A stretch of 64,000 nt of DNA from Rhodococcus sp. (in: high G+C Gram-positive bacteria) (GTDB lineage: Bacteria; Actinomycetota; Actinomycetes; Mycobacteriales; Mycobacteriaceae), in NCBI RefSeq assembly GCF_023264675.1, contig NZ_JAHFVG010000009.1, forward strand, positions 42,087-106,086. Direction: 5' to 3'. The position numbers and the translations under genes were made by a program. A model generated the notes under the pieces. It saw only the letters and a list, made by a program, of their open reading frames with translations, did not search any database and was not told the origin of the DNA. Each line of letters opens with the position of its first letter. The stretch's first letter is position 1. Shown in pieces: positions 34,753-45,415 of the stretch.

Positions 34753-36129
34753 TCAGGCGATGACCGTGGCGTACGCGTATTCCGTCAGTACCGACGCCAG
34801 CGCCGTCGGCACTCGCGCCTCCACACGCGTGCCGTCGGCCTCGTGCGAGGACTTCGAGATCCGCCCCTCGGTATGGATGCGAGCGACCAGATCGCCTCTG
34901 GTGTACGGCACGAGCACGTCGACCTCGGCCTCCGGCCACGCCAGGATCTCCCCCAGGTGGTCGCGAAGCTCGTCGATGCCCTCGCCGGTACGCGCCGACA
35001 CGAAACGAGCCCCGGGGAGCAGACCACGCAGCTGGGTCAACTGCACCGGATCCGCGGCGTCGATCTTGTTCACCACGATCAGCTCCGGTGGCATCTTCGA
35101 TTCGTGCTCCTTCACGACATCGACGATGACCTCGCGCACAGCTTTGATCTGGTCGACCGGGAGCGGGTCGGATCCGTCGACGACATGCAGCAGCAGGTCG
35201 GCGTCGGTCACCTCCTCCAGAGTCGAACGGAATGCCTCGACCAACTGAGTCGGCAGGTGTCGAACGAAACCGACGGTGTCGGTGAGGACGATGGCGCGAC
35301 CGTCTTCGAGTGTCGATTTGCGTGACGTCGGGTCCAAGGTCGCGAACAGTGCGTTCTGGACCAGAACACCGGAGCCCGTCAACGAGTTCAGCAGACTGGA
35401 CTTGCCGGCGTTGGTGTAGCCGACGATGGCAATCGACGGCACGGTGCTCGTCAGTCGGCGTTCACGTTTGGTGTCCCGGGCCTGCTTCATACCCTTGATC
35501 TCGCGCCGCAGCTTGGCCATCCGCTCGCGGATGCGACGTCGGTCGGTCTCGATCTTCGTTTCACCTGGACCACGAAGACCGACGCCGCCGTTGCTGCCGG
35601 CACGACCACCGGCCTGCCTCGACATGGATTCACCCCAGCCGCGTAGGCGAGGAAGCATGTACTCCATCTGCGCGAAGGCGACCTGCGCCTTGCCCTCTCG
35701 CGAGGTCGCATGTTGCGCGAAGATGTCCAGGATCAGCGCCGTACGGTCGATGACCTTGACTTTGACAACCTTCTCCAGCGCATTGAGCTGCGCGGGCGTG
35801 AGCTCGCCGTCACAGACGACCGTGTCCGCCCCGGTCGAGAGCACGACGTCGCGAAGCTCCTTGGCCTTGCCCGAACCGATGTAGGTGGCGGTGTCCGGCT
35901 TGTCTCGTCGCTGCACGAGCGCGTCGAGGACTTCGGACCCTGCCGTCTCGGCCAACGCCGCCAACTCGGCCATGCTGCTCTCGGCCTGCGCAGCCGTCCC
36001 GGTGGTCCACACGCCGACCAGGACCACCCGTTCCAGTCGCAGCTGGCGGTATTCGACTTCGGTGACATCCGTCAGTTCGGTGGACAGGCCCGCTACGCGC
36101 CGGAGAGCGGTGCGTTCCTCCAACTGCAT
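34753..36129 (-). CDS. hflX: Ribosome-associated GTPase HflX (first canonical start)
   Basis: 458 aa from ATG 36129. HflX splits stalled 70S ribosomes. N-terminal domain with GSGKAKEL and the GVGLRGPGETKIETDRR signature, coiled-coil REIKGMKQARDTKRERR, then the G domain: GYTNAGKSS near residue 236, DTVGF, NKID. ATG 36129 has no Shine-Dalgarno, and the residues just before it in frame (SSGD) still align with the mycobacterial HflX leader, so the real N-terminus probably lies upstream (see 36130-36285). Order miaA-dapF-hflX agrees with mycobacteria. Confidence 0.93.
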   Translation of the reverse strand: MQLEERTALRRVAGLSTELTDVTEVEYRQLRLERVVLVGVWTTGTAAQAESSMAELAALAETAGSEVLDALVQRRDKPDTATYIGSGKAKELRDVVLSTGADTVVCDGELTPAQLNALEKVVKVKVIDRTALILDIFAQHATSREGKAQVAFAQMEYMLPRLRGWGESMSRQAGGRAGSNGGVGLRGPGETKIETDRRRIRERMAKLRREIKGMKQARDTKRERRLTSTVPSIAIVGYTNAGKSSLLNSLTGSGVLVQNALFATLDPTSRKSTLEDGRAIVLTDTVGFVRHLPTQLVEAFRSTLEEVTDADLLLHVVDGSDPLPVDQIKAVREVIVDVVKEHESKMPPELIVVNKIDAADPVQLTQLRGLLPGARFVSARTGEGIDELRDHLGEILAWPEAEVDVLVPYTRGDLVARIHTEGRISKSSHEADGTRVEARVPTALASVLTEYAYATVIA

Positions 36130-36285
36130 GTCGCCCGACGACGGTGATTCCTCGCCCGGGAGCGAGACCGAGTCCTCCGGCGGCAGCGACGAGCGAGAGA
36201 TACGCCGTGACCAGGCCTCGGACTCTTCACGAGTCCACGCGGAGCCGCTGTCCGGTTCTGAATTCTGACGTTCTGAATCCGTTAT
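36130..36285 (-). other. In-frame upstream extension of hflX with no ATG/GTG/TTG
   Basis: The hflX frame stays open for 60 codons upstream of ATG 36129, to a TGA at 36310-36312. It contains no ATG, GTG or TTG. Its sequence is hydrophilic and acid-rich (TDSERQNSEPDSG, TREESEAWSRR), like HflX leaders. An ATA at 36285-36283 sits 8 nt after AAGGA (36298-36294), a good ribosome-binding geometry, and is followed by TDSER. ATT 36294 and CTG 36186 are other possible starts. A sequencing error (ATG read as ATA) is equally possible. Confidence 0.5.
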
Positions 36286-36435
36286 TTCGTCAATCCTTAG
36301 TTGTGGGAGTCACCGTCCCGATGCTGCTCGCACGGGAGTCCAACTCGTGGTGTGTATGTCCTACTCGATCCATGATCCACGAAAAGCCCAGCGTGTGCAC
36401 GCGAATTTCACTGCAGGCAGACGTGCAGGCGCCAC

Positions 36436-37305
36436 TCACGCGAGTTCGCGCCACCAGGTGTCTTCGATCGTGCCGTCGGCCACGAGCACGGACGGGCCCC
36501 GGAGCGTCGAACCCGAATCGTCGATCGAGACGGTGACTTCCCCGCCCGGTACCCCGACGACGACCTGCCCTGAATCGAGGCCCTCGTAGGAGAGTGCCGC
36601 CGCAGCCGCCGCCACTGTTCCTGTGCCACAGGATCGTGTCTCCCCCACCCCGCGTTCGAACACTCGCATGTCGACACGGCCGAACTGCAGCCTCGTCAGG
36701 ATCTCGACGTTGGCACCCGCGGCGAAGAAATCCGCGTCGAGAACCGGGGGCACGGAGAAGTCGAGCGCTCGGAGCGAGACGATGTCGGAAGAGGCATCGA
36801 CGCACGCCAGGTGCGGATTACCGACATCGATCCCGACTCCGTCGAAGGTGCGCCCGGCCAGCTCGGCAGAGCTCGATCCCATCAACCGGACGTCGCCCAT
36901 GTGGACGGTGACATCGGCGGTGGTGTCGTCGAACGAGTGCACGATCACCGGGCGAGCGCCCGCGCGGGAACCGACCACGAAACTGCTCGCGGATTCGAGC
37001 CCCGATGCACGCAGGTAGTGCGCGAACACTCTGACGCCGTTGCCACACATCTCGGCGATGCTGCCGTCACCGTTGCGGTAGTCCATGAACCAGTCTTCGG
37101 CACCCACGCCTGCGGGCAGCCTGTCCAGAACGCCCGCGTCGCGGAGCGCCCCGGCTCGGGCCACGCGCAGGACGCCATCGGCACCGATCCCGCGGCGGCG
37201 GTCGCAGAGGGCGGCCACCCGGGGGCGGAGAAGTTCGATGTTCAGGTCCGGATCGGGAAGGACGACGAAATCGTTCTGGGTTCCGTGACCTTTCGCGAAG
37301 TGCAT
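36436..37305 (-). CDS. dapF: Diaminopimelate epimerase
   Basis: 289-aa PLP-independent epimerase converting LL- to meso-diaminopimelate for lysine and peptidoglycan. The two catalytic cysteines are in EMCGNGVR and RSCGTGTVA. The N-terminus [16 protein letters not shown] is the family signature. ATG 37305 begins the conserved start. It lies 28 bp after miaA, same strand. The 150-bp gap to hflX shows nothing further than the hflX leader. Confidence 0.96.
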   Translation of the reverse strand: MHFAKGHGTQNDFVVLPDPDLNIELLRPRVAALCDRRRGIGADGVLRVARAGALRDAGVLDRLPAGVGAEDWFMDYRNGDGSIAEMCGNGVRVFAHYLRASGLESASSFVVGSRAGARPVIVHSFDDTTADVTVHMGDVRLMGSSSAELAGRTFDGVGIDVGNPHLACVDASSDIVSLRALDFSVPPVLDADFFAAGANVEILTRLQFGRVDMRVFERGVGETRSCGTGTVAAAAAALSYEGLDSGQVVVGVPGGEVTVSIDDSGSTLRGPSVLVADGTIEDTWWRELA

Positions 37306-37333
37306 TCTGCGAATTCTACGGGGGTGGTGCGGA

Positions 37334-38251
37334 CTAGCCGTTCAGGACCGCCATGGCGGACTCGAGCAGGGCGGGATCGGCGCCGTCGAGCCAGTGCACT
37401 CGCGGGTCGCGACGGAACCACGACCGTTGCCTGCGCACGTAACGCCTGGTCCCGATGAACGTGCGCTCGCGGGCGAAGTCGAGGTCGGAGTTGCCTGCGA
37501 GAAAGTCGATCACCTGGGCGTAGCCGATGGCACGGGAGGCGGTGACGCCGTCCTGCAGACCTACATCGAGCAACGCGCGTACTTCCTCCACCAGACCGCA
37601 CTCGAACATCAGCTCGGTTCGGCGGGCTATTCGTTCGTCGAGTTCGGCGGTATCTCTGTCGACTCCCAACAGCACGGTCCCCCAGCGCGGCTCCCCTATC
37701 TGCGGCGCCGACGCCGCGAACGGAAGTCCGGTGATCTCCACCACCTCGAGCGCGCGGACCATCCGTCGACCGTCCGTCGGGAGAATTGCCTCGGCCGCCG
37801 CTCGGTCATGCTCGATCAATGCAGTCCGCACAGCGTCGACGCCTCCCTCGGCGAGCACCTGCTCCCACCGGGCTCGCACGTCGGGATCCGTAGCGGGAAA
37901 GGCCCATTCGTCCAGCAAAGACTGGACATACATCATCGAACCGCCGACGATCACGGGTGTCTTGCCGCGCGAGGTGATGTCCTCGACGTCGCGCACGGCG
38001 GCCTCCTGATACCGCGCGACCGTTGCAGTCTCCGTCACCTCGAGGACGTCGAGCCGGTGGTGCGGGATACCGCGTCGCTCGGCGTGGGACAACTTGGCCG
38101 TTCCGATGTCCATCCCACGGTATTGCTGCATCGCATCGATGTTGACGACTTCCCCGTCGAGAGCCTCCGCCAGGTCGAGTCCGAGATCGGACTTACCCGT
38201 CGCCGTCGGCCCGATGACGGCAACAGGCCGGATCGCCTCTCCCGTAGTCAC
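37334..38251 (-). CDS. miaA: tRNA dimethylallyltransferase
   Basis: 305-aa enzyme adding a dimethylallyl group to A37 of tRNAs reading UNN codons. P-loop GPTATGKSD (residues 14-22), catalytic Asp and tRNA contacts in [17 protein letters not shown], and C-terminal [19 protein letters not shown] 38251 overlaps the stop of the upstream LigB-like gene (GTGA), so translation is coupled. The longer frame to 38395 is Arg-rich read-through. MiaB, the next enzyme in the i6A-to-ms2i6A pathway, is encoded 3 kb away. Confidence 0.95.
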   Translation of the reverse strand: MTTGEAIRPVAVIGPTATGKSDLGLDLAEALDGEVVNIDAMQQYRGMDIGTAKLSHAERRGIPHHRLDVLEVTETATVARYQEAAVRDVEDITSRGKTPVIVGGSMMYVQSLLDEWAFPATDPDVRARWEQVLAEGGVDAVRTALIEHDRAAAEAILPTDGRRMVRALEVVEITGLPFAASAPQIGEPRWGTVLLGVDRDTAELDERIARRTELMFECGLVEEVRALLDVGLQDGVTASRAIGYAQVIDFLAGNSDLDFARERTFIGTRRYVRRQRSWFRRDPRVHWLDGADPALLESAMAVLNG

Positions 38252-38985
38252 GACAGCGGCTCCCAGGTTCCGACGAAGTACCCCACGCCGAACGGAGCAC
38301 CGCGGTACAGAGTCCGAGCGGCCATCGGACGAGCGCCGACGACACCGGCGAGAGTCTGCCAGGCTTCCCATCCGTCGACACCCAGCTCGGCGCACAGGCC
38401 GCGATCGATCGACGCAAGAGCATCGGTGTCCGCGCGTGCGAGCGCGTCGTCGATCTGTGATTGCACGCCCTCCGCTCGGGCGTCGAAGGATCCAGGGGCT
38501 TTGGCGGTCAACGTGGTCGCCCCGTCGGCGACGACCAACAGCCCCCAGTCCCCTGCCTGCTCGTCCATCTCCGCACGCAGCGCTTCTCCGACACTCCGGC
38601 AGCGCTCCAACGGAGTGTCCGTCCCGACCAACACGACGTCCGCCGCTGCCTGCGGTGCGACCTCACCTCGAAGCCAGCCGGCGATCAATGCGGCAAGGGG
38701 CAGTTCCTCCTCGTCCGTGACCGAGTCGGCAGACAACCCCACCCGAACATCGACACCGTAGCCCGCAAACGTGCCGCCCGAGCGAGACGAGATCCTGGTC
38801 GACTTCTCCGCGGAGCCGATGACGATCCACCGATCTGTCGCCGTCCCGAGCATTGCCACCGCCGCACGTGCGGCGTCACGAAGCCGGACGACTTCTCCGG
38901 CAAGCGAGTCGACGACGGACGCTCGCCCGGTCAGCTCGGGAACCAGCAGGGGCGGGGACGGTACGAGGGCAGCAGCACGAAACAC
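38248..38985 (-). CDS. LigB-like class III dioxygenase-fold protein (Rv2728c-like)
   Basis: 245-aa conserved actinobacterial protein that sits next to miaA in mycobacteria too (recalled as Rv2728c). [19 protein letters not shown] resembles the N-terminus of class III extradiol-dioxygenase/MEMO-fold proteins, which bind metal through histidines, yet here the usual early histidine is absent (VPSPPLL). It may therefore be non-enzymatic. GTG 38985 gives the conserved N-terminus and stands 7 nt from TAGCGT, with no Shine-Dalgarno: a leaderless candidate that would head the miaA unit. Confidence 0.68.
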   Translation of the reverse strand: MFRAAALVPSPPLLVPELTGRASVVDSLAGEVVRLRDAARAAVAMLGTATDRWIVIGSAEKSTRISSRSGGTFAGYGVDVRVGLSADSVTDEEELPLAALIAGWLRGEVAPQAAADVVLVGTDTPLERCRSVGEALRAEMDEQAGDWGLLVVADGATTLTAKAPGSFDARAEGVQSQIDDALARADTDALASIDRGLCAELGVDGWEAWQTLAGVVGARPMAARTLYRGAPFGVGYFVGTWEPLS

Positions 38986-39218
38986 CGGGCCAACGCTAGC
39001 CGCTGCGCCGCGGACGATCTCGCCGGCGGCACGTCGAGGCCGCCGCACACGCCCTGGGCGAAGACACAGAGGCACGATTCCGCGGACGGCCACACCAATC
39101 CGGCCCGCACCTGTTTGAATGGTCCGATCGGCGATGACACCTACGACGGTGGTGTGACCCGAGATTTACTACTTGCGCGATAGAGGCAGCCGTGACGCGC
39201 GGCAGAGATGAGGAACCG

Positions 39219-40676
39219 ATGACCGACCCCAGCGGCAACAGCACCCCCGAGGCAACCGAAGCAGGCACGCCGACCCCGGGAGCATCCGAATCCGGATCGA
39301 CCAAGCCCGGGGGACCCAAGCCCGGCGGACCGAAGCCGGGTGGTCCCAAGCCTGGCGGTCCCAAGCCTGGAGGGTCGGCAACGCCAGGTCCGCGAGGCGC
39401 CGTCAAGCCGCACCCGGTCTCGTCCCATGTCGCGTCCGTCACCGCCGCTGTTGCACCGCCGAGCGATCCGAGCAAGTTCGGTCGTGTCGACGAGGACGGC
39501 ACCGCATGGGTGACCACCGCCGAAGGCGACCGTCAGATCGGTTCCTGGCAGGCGGGTGATGCTGCCGAAGGTCTGGCACACTTCGGCCGCCGCTACGACG
39601 ATCTCTCGACCGAAATCGCTCTGTTGGAAGCACGTTTGACGGCTGGTTCGGGAGACGCCAAGAAGACCAAGACGGCGGCCGAAGCGTTGGCCGCATCGCT
39701 GCCGACGGCGGCGGTCATCGGTGACATCGACAGCCTCGCAGCACGCCTTGCCCTGGTCATCGAGCATTCGGAGACTGCAGCCGTTGCTGCCCGCCAGGAG
39801 AAGGAGCAGGAGCGCACCGCGCACACAGCCCGTAAAGAAGAGCTGGCTGCCGAGGCGGAACAGATCGGCAGTGACTCCACTCAGTGGAAGCACGCAGGAG
39901 ATCGCCTGCGGGAGATCCTCGACGAGTGGAAGACCATTCGCGGAGTCGATCGCAAGGTCGACGACGCTCTGTGGAAGCGCTATTCCAAGGCACGTGAGAA
40001 CTTCAACCGTCGCCGCGGAGCCCACTTCGCCGATCTGGACCGGGAACGCGGAGCAGCCAAGACCCGCAAGGAAGAGCTGGTAACCCAGGCGGAGGCGCTG
40101 TCGTCGTCCACGGATTGGGGCCCGACGGCTGCCGCTTTCCGCGATCTTCTCGTCGACTGGAAGGCAGCGGGTCGCGCGCCGCGAGACGCCGACGACACGT
40201 TGTGGAAGAACTTCAAGGCGGCTCAGGACGTTTTCTTCGCTGCGCGCAACTCGGCGGCGAACGAGCGGGACGCTGAATTCGAGTCGAATGCCGTGGCGAA
40301 GGAAGCCCTGCTTGCGAAGTACGCGAGCATCGACGCGAGCGCAGACCTCGACGCCGCACGAGCGGCGCTGCGAGACCTGCAGGAGAAGTGGGACGCCCAG
40401 GGCAAGGTGCCGCGCGACAAGATGGGAGATCTCGAAGGTCGGCTACGGGCAATCGAGAAGTCCGTACGCGACGCAGTGGATGCCCAGTGGCGACGTACCG
40501 ACCCCGAAGCGCTTGCGCGTGCCGCTCAGTTCCGTGAGCGGGTAGCTCAGTTCGAGGAGCAGGCGGCCAAGGCCACCGCTTCAGGTAAGGACAAGGACGC
40601 CAAGCGGGCCCTCGACCAGGCGCAGCAGTGGCGCGAATGGGCCGAGGCAGCCGAAGGCGCCGTCGGAGAACTCTAG
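39219..40676 (+). CDS. DUF349 coiled-coil protein (Rv2731-like)
   Basis: 485-aa protein. The N-terminal 65 residues are disordered and include five PKPGG units. The rest is mostly helical with repeated DUF349 segments ([73 protein letters not shown]). No enzyme motif. A homologue lies between the miaA and miaB genes in mycobacteria. ATG 39219 has GAGGA 4 nt away; GTG 39192 in frame is the alternative. The role is unknown; long charged helices suggest a scaffold or nucleic-acid-binding function. Confidence 0.83.
   Translation: MTDPSGNSTPEATEAGTPTPGASESGSTKPGGPKPGGPKPGGPKPGGPKPGGSATPGPRGAVKPHPVSSHVASVTAAVAPPSDPSKFGRVDEDGTAWVTTAEGDRQIGSWQAGDAAEGLAHFGRRYDDLSTEIALLEARLTAGSGDAKKTKTAAEALAASLPTAAVIGDIDSLAARLALVIEHSETAAVAARQEKEQERTAHTARKEELAAEAEQIGSDSTQWKHAGDRLREILDEWKTIRGVDRKVDDALWKRYSKARENFNRRRGAHFADLDRERGAAKTRKEELVTQAEALSSSTDWGPTAAAFRDLLVDWKAAGRAPRDADDTLWKNFKAAQDVFFAARNSAANERDAEFESNAVAKEALLAKYASIDASADLDAARAALRDLQEKWDAQGKVPRDKMGDLEGRLRAIEKSVRDAVDAQWRRTDPEALARAAQFRERVAQFEEQAAKATASGKDKDAKRALDQAQQWREWAEAAEGAVGEL
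39303..39374. repeat. 15-bp tandem repeat x5 in the DUF349 gene
   Basis: Units begin AAGCC at 39303, 39318, 39333, 39348 and 39363 (the last is 12 nt). Synonymous third-position differences separate the copies, while each full unit encodes KPGGP, so the peptide repeat has been kept while the DNA drifted. Confidence 0.92.
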
Positions 40677-40680
40677 GAGA

Positions 40681-41289
40681 TCAGGGCTTGCGGTCGGTCG
40701 GACGCCCGAGAACGGGTCCGGCCCACTGCGAGTTCTTCTCGGCGTCCACCGAAGCAGCGCGCCTACGCTCCTGAGCGTCGAGCTGCGCGGTGGTCTTGTT
40801 CCAGACGGCCTTGAGCCAATGGAAGGTCAGTGCGGCGACCAGTACCCAGCCGATGATCAATCCGATGCCGGGTCCGCTTGCCGTCGAATCCGCCGGCAAC
40901 GTCTGACGAGACCAGATGGACAGCATTCCGAACACCGTGGCGATCGCCGACCCCACCAACGCTATCCACGCCAGGGCCCACACACGGGTCACGAGCGCCA
41001 GCACGGACATGATCACGCCGAACACCACGACGAACCACACGAAGATCCGCGACGGCAGTGCTACCGAATCGGCCAGTGCCTCGCCGTTGCCGGACAGAAC
41101 GTCGAATCCGTTCACCGAGCCCGTATGAGGCAACGCAAGAGTGAGCAGAAGCAACATCACCAGCACGGCCACCACGACCGCTCGGATACCGGGATCGATC
41201 TCGGCATCGATTCGCCGCTCGGCAACCGAGTAGTCGGGTGCGGTGTGGTCGGGGGTTACGTTCTCCGGAGTGTGCTCGGGATCGGTCAT
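40681..41289 (-). CDS. Four-helix membrane protein (Rv2732c-like)
   Basis: 202-aa integral membrane protein. An acidic N-terminus is followed by four hydrophobic segments ([77 protein letters not shown]) and a charged tail with [15 protein letters not shown]. Function unknown; the same gene follows miaB in mycobacteria. ATG 41289 overlaps the miaB stop (41286-41288), implying co-translation with miaB. Convergent with the DUF349 gene, 4 bp apart. Confidence 0.78.
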   Translation of the reverse strand: MTDPEHTPENVTPDHTAPDYSVAERRIDAEIDPGIRAVVVAVLVMLLLLTLALPHTGSVNGFDVLSGNGEALADSVALPSRIFVWFVVVFGVIMSVLALVTRVWALAWIALVGSAIATVFGMLSIWSRQTLPADSTASGPGIGLIIGWVLVAALTFHWLKAVWNKTTAQLDAQERRRAASVDAEKNSQWAGPVLGRPTDRKP

Positions 41290-42803
41290 GCGGAGCATCC
41301 TGTCGTGACTGGCAGCGGGGCGGGCGCACCGATCGATGGCAACCCGAGTCCGACGCCGATGGGAGGGGTTTTCGGAAGAATGCCGCGCTCGTAGGCGTCG
41401 CCCGCCGCAGTGCGGCGATGTGAGGCGACGCCGGAGTCGGCGATGAGGTGGTACGGCGCAGCAGCGGTGATCGTCGTGGTGACGACATCGCCGGGCCGGA
41501 TTGCGGCGAGCTGATGCTCCTCCGCCCGGAAATGGACGAGCCGACCGTCTCGCGCACGCCCGCTCTTGCGGTGCGTCGCGGCATTCTTTCGGCCCTCACC
41601 CGTCGCGACGAGAACCTCCACCTCGGTACCGATCAGTTCACGGTTCGCATCGAGAACGATGTCCTCCTGAAGCGCGATCAGGCGGAGATACCGCTCCTGC
41701 ACGACGTCCTTGGGCACCTGGTCCGGCATGTCGGCAGCGGGTGTACCGGGGCGTTTGGAGTACTGGAAGGTGTATGCGTTCGAGAACTTCGCGCGGCGCA
41801 TCACCTCGAGCGTCTGCTGGAAGTCCTCCTCGGTTTCCCCGGGGAACCCGACGATGATGTCGGTGGTGATGGCTGCCTCGGGCATCACGGCGCGAACCTT
41901 GTCGATGATGCCGAGAAACTTGCTCTGCCGGTACGAGCGACGCATGGCCTTGAGCACCCGATCGGACCCCGACTGCAGCGGCATGTGCAGGGTCGGGCAG
42001 ATGTTCGGCGTCGTTGCCATCACATCGATGACGTCGTCGGTGAACTCGGCGGGGTGGGGCGAGGTGAACCGGACCCGCTCCAGACCCTCGATCGCTCCAC
42101 ACGCTTTCAGCAACGACGCGAATGCACCGCGGTCGCGCGGCATGTCGGGGTCGGCGAACGACGCCCCGTATGCGTTGACGTTCTGGCCGAGAAGAGTGAC
42201 TTCGAGGACACCCTGATCCACGAGCGCCTGCACTTCGGCCAGGATGTCGCCTGGACGACGGTCGATCTCCTTGCCGCGCAGCGCAGGCACGATGCAGAAC
42301 GTGCAGGTGTTGTTGCAACCCACCGAGATGGACACCCATCCGGCGTACGGTGATTCCCGCTTCGCGGGGAGGGTCGACGGGAACGCATCGAGAGACTCGA
42401 GAATCTCGACCTGGGCCTCGTCGTTGTGGCGGGCACGCTCGAGCAGCACCGGCAACGATCCGATGTTGTGGGTACCGAACACCACGTCGACCCACGGCGC
42501 TTTCTTGACGACCGTGTCGCGGTCCTTCTGCGCGAGGCACCCGCCGACGGCGATCTGCATCCGCGGGTTGCGGCCCTTCGCCGGGCGCAACATGCCGAGG
42601 TTGCCGTACAACTTGTTATCGGCGTTCTCGCGTACCGCGCAGGTGTTGAACACGACCAGGTCGGCGTCGTCACCCGCGTCGGCAGGGACGTAGCCGGCTT
42701 CTTCGAGCAGACCGGCGAGGCGTTCCGAGTCGTGCACGTTCATCTGGCATCCGTGCGTGCGTACCTCGTAGCTCCGCGGGGTGTTCAGGTCACTCGTTTC
42801 CAC
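41286..42803 (-). CDS. miaB: tRNA-2-methylthio-N6-dimethylallyladenosine synthase
   Basis: 505-aa radical-SAM methylthiotransferase acting on i6A37 made by MiaA. N-terminal MTTase domain with three auxiliary-cluster cysteines ([22 protein letters not shown]), radical SAM motif CNNTCTFC, and a C-terminal TRAM domain ([16 protein letters not shown]). About 50 extra residues follow TRAM, Pro/Gly-rich, as in other actinobacteria. GTG 42803 has GAGG very close; the frame upstream is not conserved. Confidence 0.95.
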   Translation of the reverse strand: METSDLNTPRSYEVRTHGCQMNVHDSERLAGLLEEAGYVPADAGDDADLVVFNTCAVRENADNKLYGNLGMLRPAKGRNPRMQIAVGGCLAQKDRDTVVKKAPWVDVVFGTHNIGSLPVLLERARHNDEAQVEILESLDAFPSTLPAKRESPYAGWVSISVGCNNTCTFCIVPALRGKEIDRRPGDILAEVQALVDQGVLEVTLLGQNVNAYGASFADPDMPRDRGAFASLLKACGAIEGLERVRFTSPHPAEFTDDVIDVMATTPNICPTLHMPLQSGSDRVLKAMRRSYRQSKFLGIIDKVRAVMPEAAITTDIIVGFPGETEEDFQQTLEVMRRAKFSNAYTFQYSKRPGTPAADMPDQVPKDVVQERYLRLIALQEDIVLDANRELIGTEVEVLVATGEGRKNAATHRKSGRARDGRLVHFRAEEHQLAAIRPGDVVTTTITAAAPYHLIADSGVASHRRTAAGDAYERGILPKTPPIGVGLGLPSIGAPAPLPVTTGCSA

Positions 42804-42957
42804 ACCCTCAGGGTACGGCCCGACTCGCGCACCCCACGCCCGGGACCGTCGGCCGTCCTGGGGCAATACAGACCCACAGTAAAGTTTCCATTACATAATC
42901 CGAATTGTCGGGTGAAAAGCGCTGACGACAACCAAACTACGAATAGGGTTCTGCCCT

Positions 42958-43740
42958 ATGACGCACGCCACCGACGCGCCGGCTTCCGGTGCTCTTGCCG
43001 ATCGACCCCCCATGATCTCCCTGAAATCGGTAGACAAGCACTTCGGTGATCTGCACGTTCTGAAGGACATCAATCTCGATGTGCCCGCCGGACAGGTGGT
43101 CATCGTTCTCGGACCGTCCGGTTCGGGAAAGTCCACGCTGTGCCGCACGATCAACCGACTCGAACCGGTCGACTCCGGAACCATCGAGGTCGACGGATCC
43201 GTCCTCCCCGCCGAAGGCAAGGCGCTCGCAGCGCTGCGTGCCGATGTCGGGATGGTGTTCCAGTCCTTCAATTTGTTCGCGCACAAGACAATTCTCGAGA
43301 ACGTCATGCTTGCCCCACAGAAGGTGCGCAAGCTCAAGAAGGACGAGGTCCGAAAGACGGCCCAGAGCCTCCTCGAACGCGTGGGCATCGCCAACCAGGC
43401 GGACAAGTACCCAGCCCAACTATCGGGTGGTCAGCAGCAGCGAGTTGCCATCGCGCGTTCACTCGCGATGAACCCCAAGGTGATGCTGTTCGACGAGCCG
43501 ACGTCCGCACTCGACCCCGAAATGGTCAACGAAGTACTCGACGTCATGACCTCGCTCGCGAAAGAGGGCATGACCATGCTCGTCGTCACCCACGAAATGG
43601 GATTCGCGAGGAAGGCAGGCGATCGAGTGATCTTCATGGCGGACGGAGCCGTCGTCGAGGACACCGACCCGGAAACGTTCTTCACCGCACCCAAATCCGA
43701 ACGCGCCAAAGACTTCCTGGGCAAGATCCTCGGCCACTGA
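42958..43740 (+). CDS. gluA: Glutamate ABC transporter, ATP-binding protein
   Basis: 260-aa ATPase of polar amino-acid ABC importers. Walker [10 protein letters not shown] (52-60), signature LSGGQQQR, Walker [16 protein letters not shown]-loop VVTHEM. First gene of gluABCD, the layout known from Corynebacterium. The start at 42958 lacks a Shine-Dalgarno; TAGGGT (42944-42949) ends 8 nt before it, and CTGACG lies 16 nt further up, so the operon may begin with a leaderless gluA. Confidence 0.93.
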   Translation: MTHATDAPASGALADRPPMISLKSVDKHFGDLHVLKDINLDVPAGQVVIVLGPSGSGKSTLCRTINRLEPVDSGTIEVDGSVLPAEGKALAALRADVGMVFQSFNLFAHKTILENVMLAPQKVRKLKKDEVRKTAQSLLERVGIANQADKYPAQLSGGQQQRVAIARSLAMNPKVMLFDEPTSALDPEMVNEVLDVMTSLAKEGMTMLVVTHEMGFARKAGDRVIFMADGAVVEDTDPETFFTAPKSERAKDFLGKILGH

Positions 43741-43825
43741 AGCGCCTTCCCGGGGAGTCCCGGCAAGGCCCGGAACCTCTCAGCACGTCTCACCATTCGC
43801 AGAAACAACATGGAGGAAACTCGTC

Positions 43826-44653
43826 GTGAAAATCAATCGCTCTCTCCGCGTCGCAGCAGGAATCGCAGCGCTGGCCATCGTTGCCACCGCATGTGGCGGC
43901 AACGAAGAACGCAGCGTCACCTCCAGCGCCGAGAACGGCAGCCTGATCGTCGGCATCAAGTACGACCAGCCAGGTCTCGGACTGCGCAACCCCGACGGAT
44001 CCTTCAGCGGTTTCGACGTCGAGGTCGCCAAGTACGTCGCCGACAAACTGGGCGTCCCGGCCGACAAAATTACATTCAAGGAGGCGCCGTCCGCTCAGCG
44101 CGAGACACTGATCCAGAACGGTGAGGTCGACTACGTCGTTGCCACCTACTCCATCACCGACAGCCGCAAGGAAAAGGTCGGTTTCGCCGGACCGTACTTC
44201 GTGGCAGGCCAGTCGTTGCTGGTCGCCGACGGAAATACCGATATCACCGGCCCGGATTCCTTGGCAGGCAAGAAGTTGTGCTCGGTCACCGGTTCCACCC
44301 CGGCTCAGAACATCGCCGACAAGTACCCGGACGTGCAGTTGCAGCCTTTCGACACCTACTCGGCATGCGTGGAGTCGCTCCGTAACGGCGCCATCGATGC
44401 TGTGACCACCGACGACATCATCCTCGCCGGTTATGCCGCGCAGTACCCCGGTGAGCTGAAGGTTGTCGGCGAGCCCTTCACCACCGAGAACTACGGCATC
44501 GGTCTTGCCAAGGACGACACCGACGGTCGCAACAAGATCAACGACGCGATCGAGGAAATGGTCTCCAGCGGCGCCTGGGAAAAGGCATTCGACGAGACCG
44601 TCGGCGCTTCGGGCTACCAGCTTCCCGCGGAACCCACCGTCGACCGTTACTGA
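43826..44653 (+). CDS. gluB: Glutamate-binding lipoprotein
   Basis: 275-aa solute-binding protein of the SBP_bac_3 family. Signal peptide with lipobox VATAC, Cys23 as lipid anchor; ligand-binding core SLIVGIKYDQPGLG and SGFDVEVAKYVA, with hinge YVVATYSITDSRKEKV and VTTDDIILAGYA. It delivers glutamate to GluCD at the outer face of the membrane. GTG 43826 has GGAGG 9 nt upstream. A strong hairpin follows it (44666-44702). Confidence 0.93.
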   Translation: MKINRSLRVAAGIAALAIVATACGGNEERSVTSSAENGSLIVGIKYDQPGLGLRNPDGSFSGFDVEVAKYVADKLGVPADKITFKEAPSAQRETLIQNGEVDYVVATYSITDSRKEKVGFAGPYFVAGQSLLVADGNTDITGPDSLAGKKLCSVTGSTPAQNIADKYPDVQLQPFDTYSACVESLRNGAIDAVTTDDIILAGYAAQYPGELKVVGEPFTTENYGIGLAKDDTDGRNKINDAIEEMVSSGAWEKAFDETVGASGYQLPAEPTVDRY

Positions 44654-44665
44654 CGCTTCGCCCCA

Positions 44666-44702
44666 ACCGTGGTCGCGTTCCCGAACGGTACGCGACCACG
44701 GT
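44666..44702 (+). terminator. Intercistronic hairpin between gluB and gluC
   Basis: 12-bp perfect stem ACCGTGGTCGCG and its complement with a 13-nt loop, 12 nt after gluB. Without a T-run and inside an operon, it more likely gives partial termination or protects the gluAB message, allowing more binding protein than permease. Confidence 0.55.
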
Positions 44703-44722
44703 GACCGGCCCGTTCCAGCCGA

Positions 44723-45415
44723 TTGGACACCTTTACCTTGAACCTATTGAGCAAGTACGGCGATCAACTCGTCGACGCGTTCATCATGACGATCAAACTG
44801 ACGGTTCTGTCCGCTATCGGCGCACTGATCATCGGTACGATCATCGCCGCAATGCGAGTGTCACCGATTCCGGTAGCACGAGCTCTCGCCACCGGCTACG
44901 TCACGATCTTCCGTAACACCCCGCTGACGCTCATCATCCTGTTCACCTCGTTCGGGCTCTACCAGACGATGGGCGTGGCGCTGGCACCGGAAGATTCGCC
45001 GACATTCCTCGTGGACAACAATTTCCGGCTCGCGATTCTCGGCCTGAGCATCTACACCGCCTCGTTCGTTGCCGAATCACTACGCTCGGGCATCAACACC
45101 GTGCCCGTCGGGCAGGCGGAGGCCGGCCGATCGCTCGGAATGACCTTCACTCAGAACATCACGATAGTGGTTCTGCCCCAGGCCTTCCGTGCGGTGATCG
45201 GACCACTGGGCAGTGTGCTGATCGCCCTGACCAAGAACACCACCATCGCGTCCGTCATCGGAGTCGCCGAAGCATCGCTGCTCATGAAGACGATGATCGA
45301 GAACGAGGCCGCGATCTTCACGGTCGGCGGAATCTTCGCCCTCGGCTTCGTCATCCTGACGCTTCCGACCGGACTGCTGTTCGGGTACCTCAGCAAGAGA
45401 TTGGCGGTGAAGTGA
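44723..45415 (+). CDS. gluC: Glutamate ABC transporter permease GluC
   Basis: 230-aa membrane subunit with five or six helices. The EAA loop reads EAGRSLGMTFTQNITIVVLPQAFRAVIGPLG and contacts GluA. The start is taken at TTG 44723 because it gives MDTFTLNLLSKYGDQL, close to known GluC N-termini; no Shine-Dalgarno is evident, so translation may depend on upstream genes. Its TGA overlaps the gluD ATG by one base. Confidence 0.88.
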   Translation: MDTFTLNLLSKYGDQLVDAFIMTIKLTVLSAIGALIIGTIIAAMRVSPIPVARALATGYVTIFRNTPLTLIILFTSFGLYQTMGVALAPEDSPTFLVDNNFRLAILGLSIYTASFVAESLRSGINTVPVGQAEAGRSLGMTFTQNITIVVLPQAFRAVIGPLGSVLIALTKNTTIASVIGVAEASLLMKTMIENEAAIFTVGGIFALGFVILTLPTGLLFGYLSKRLAVK

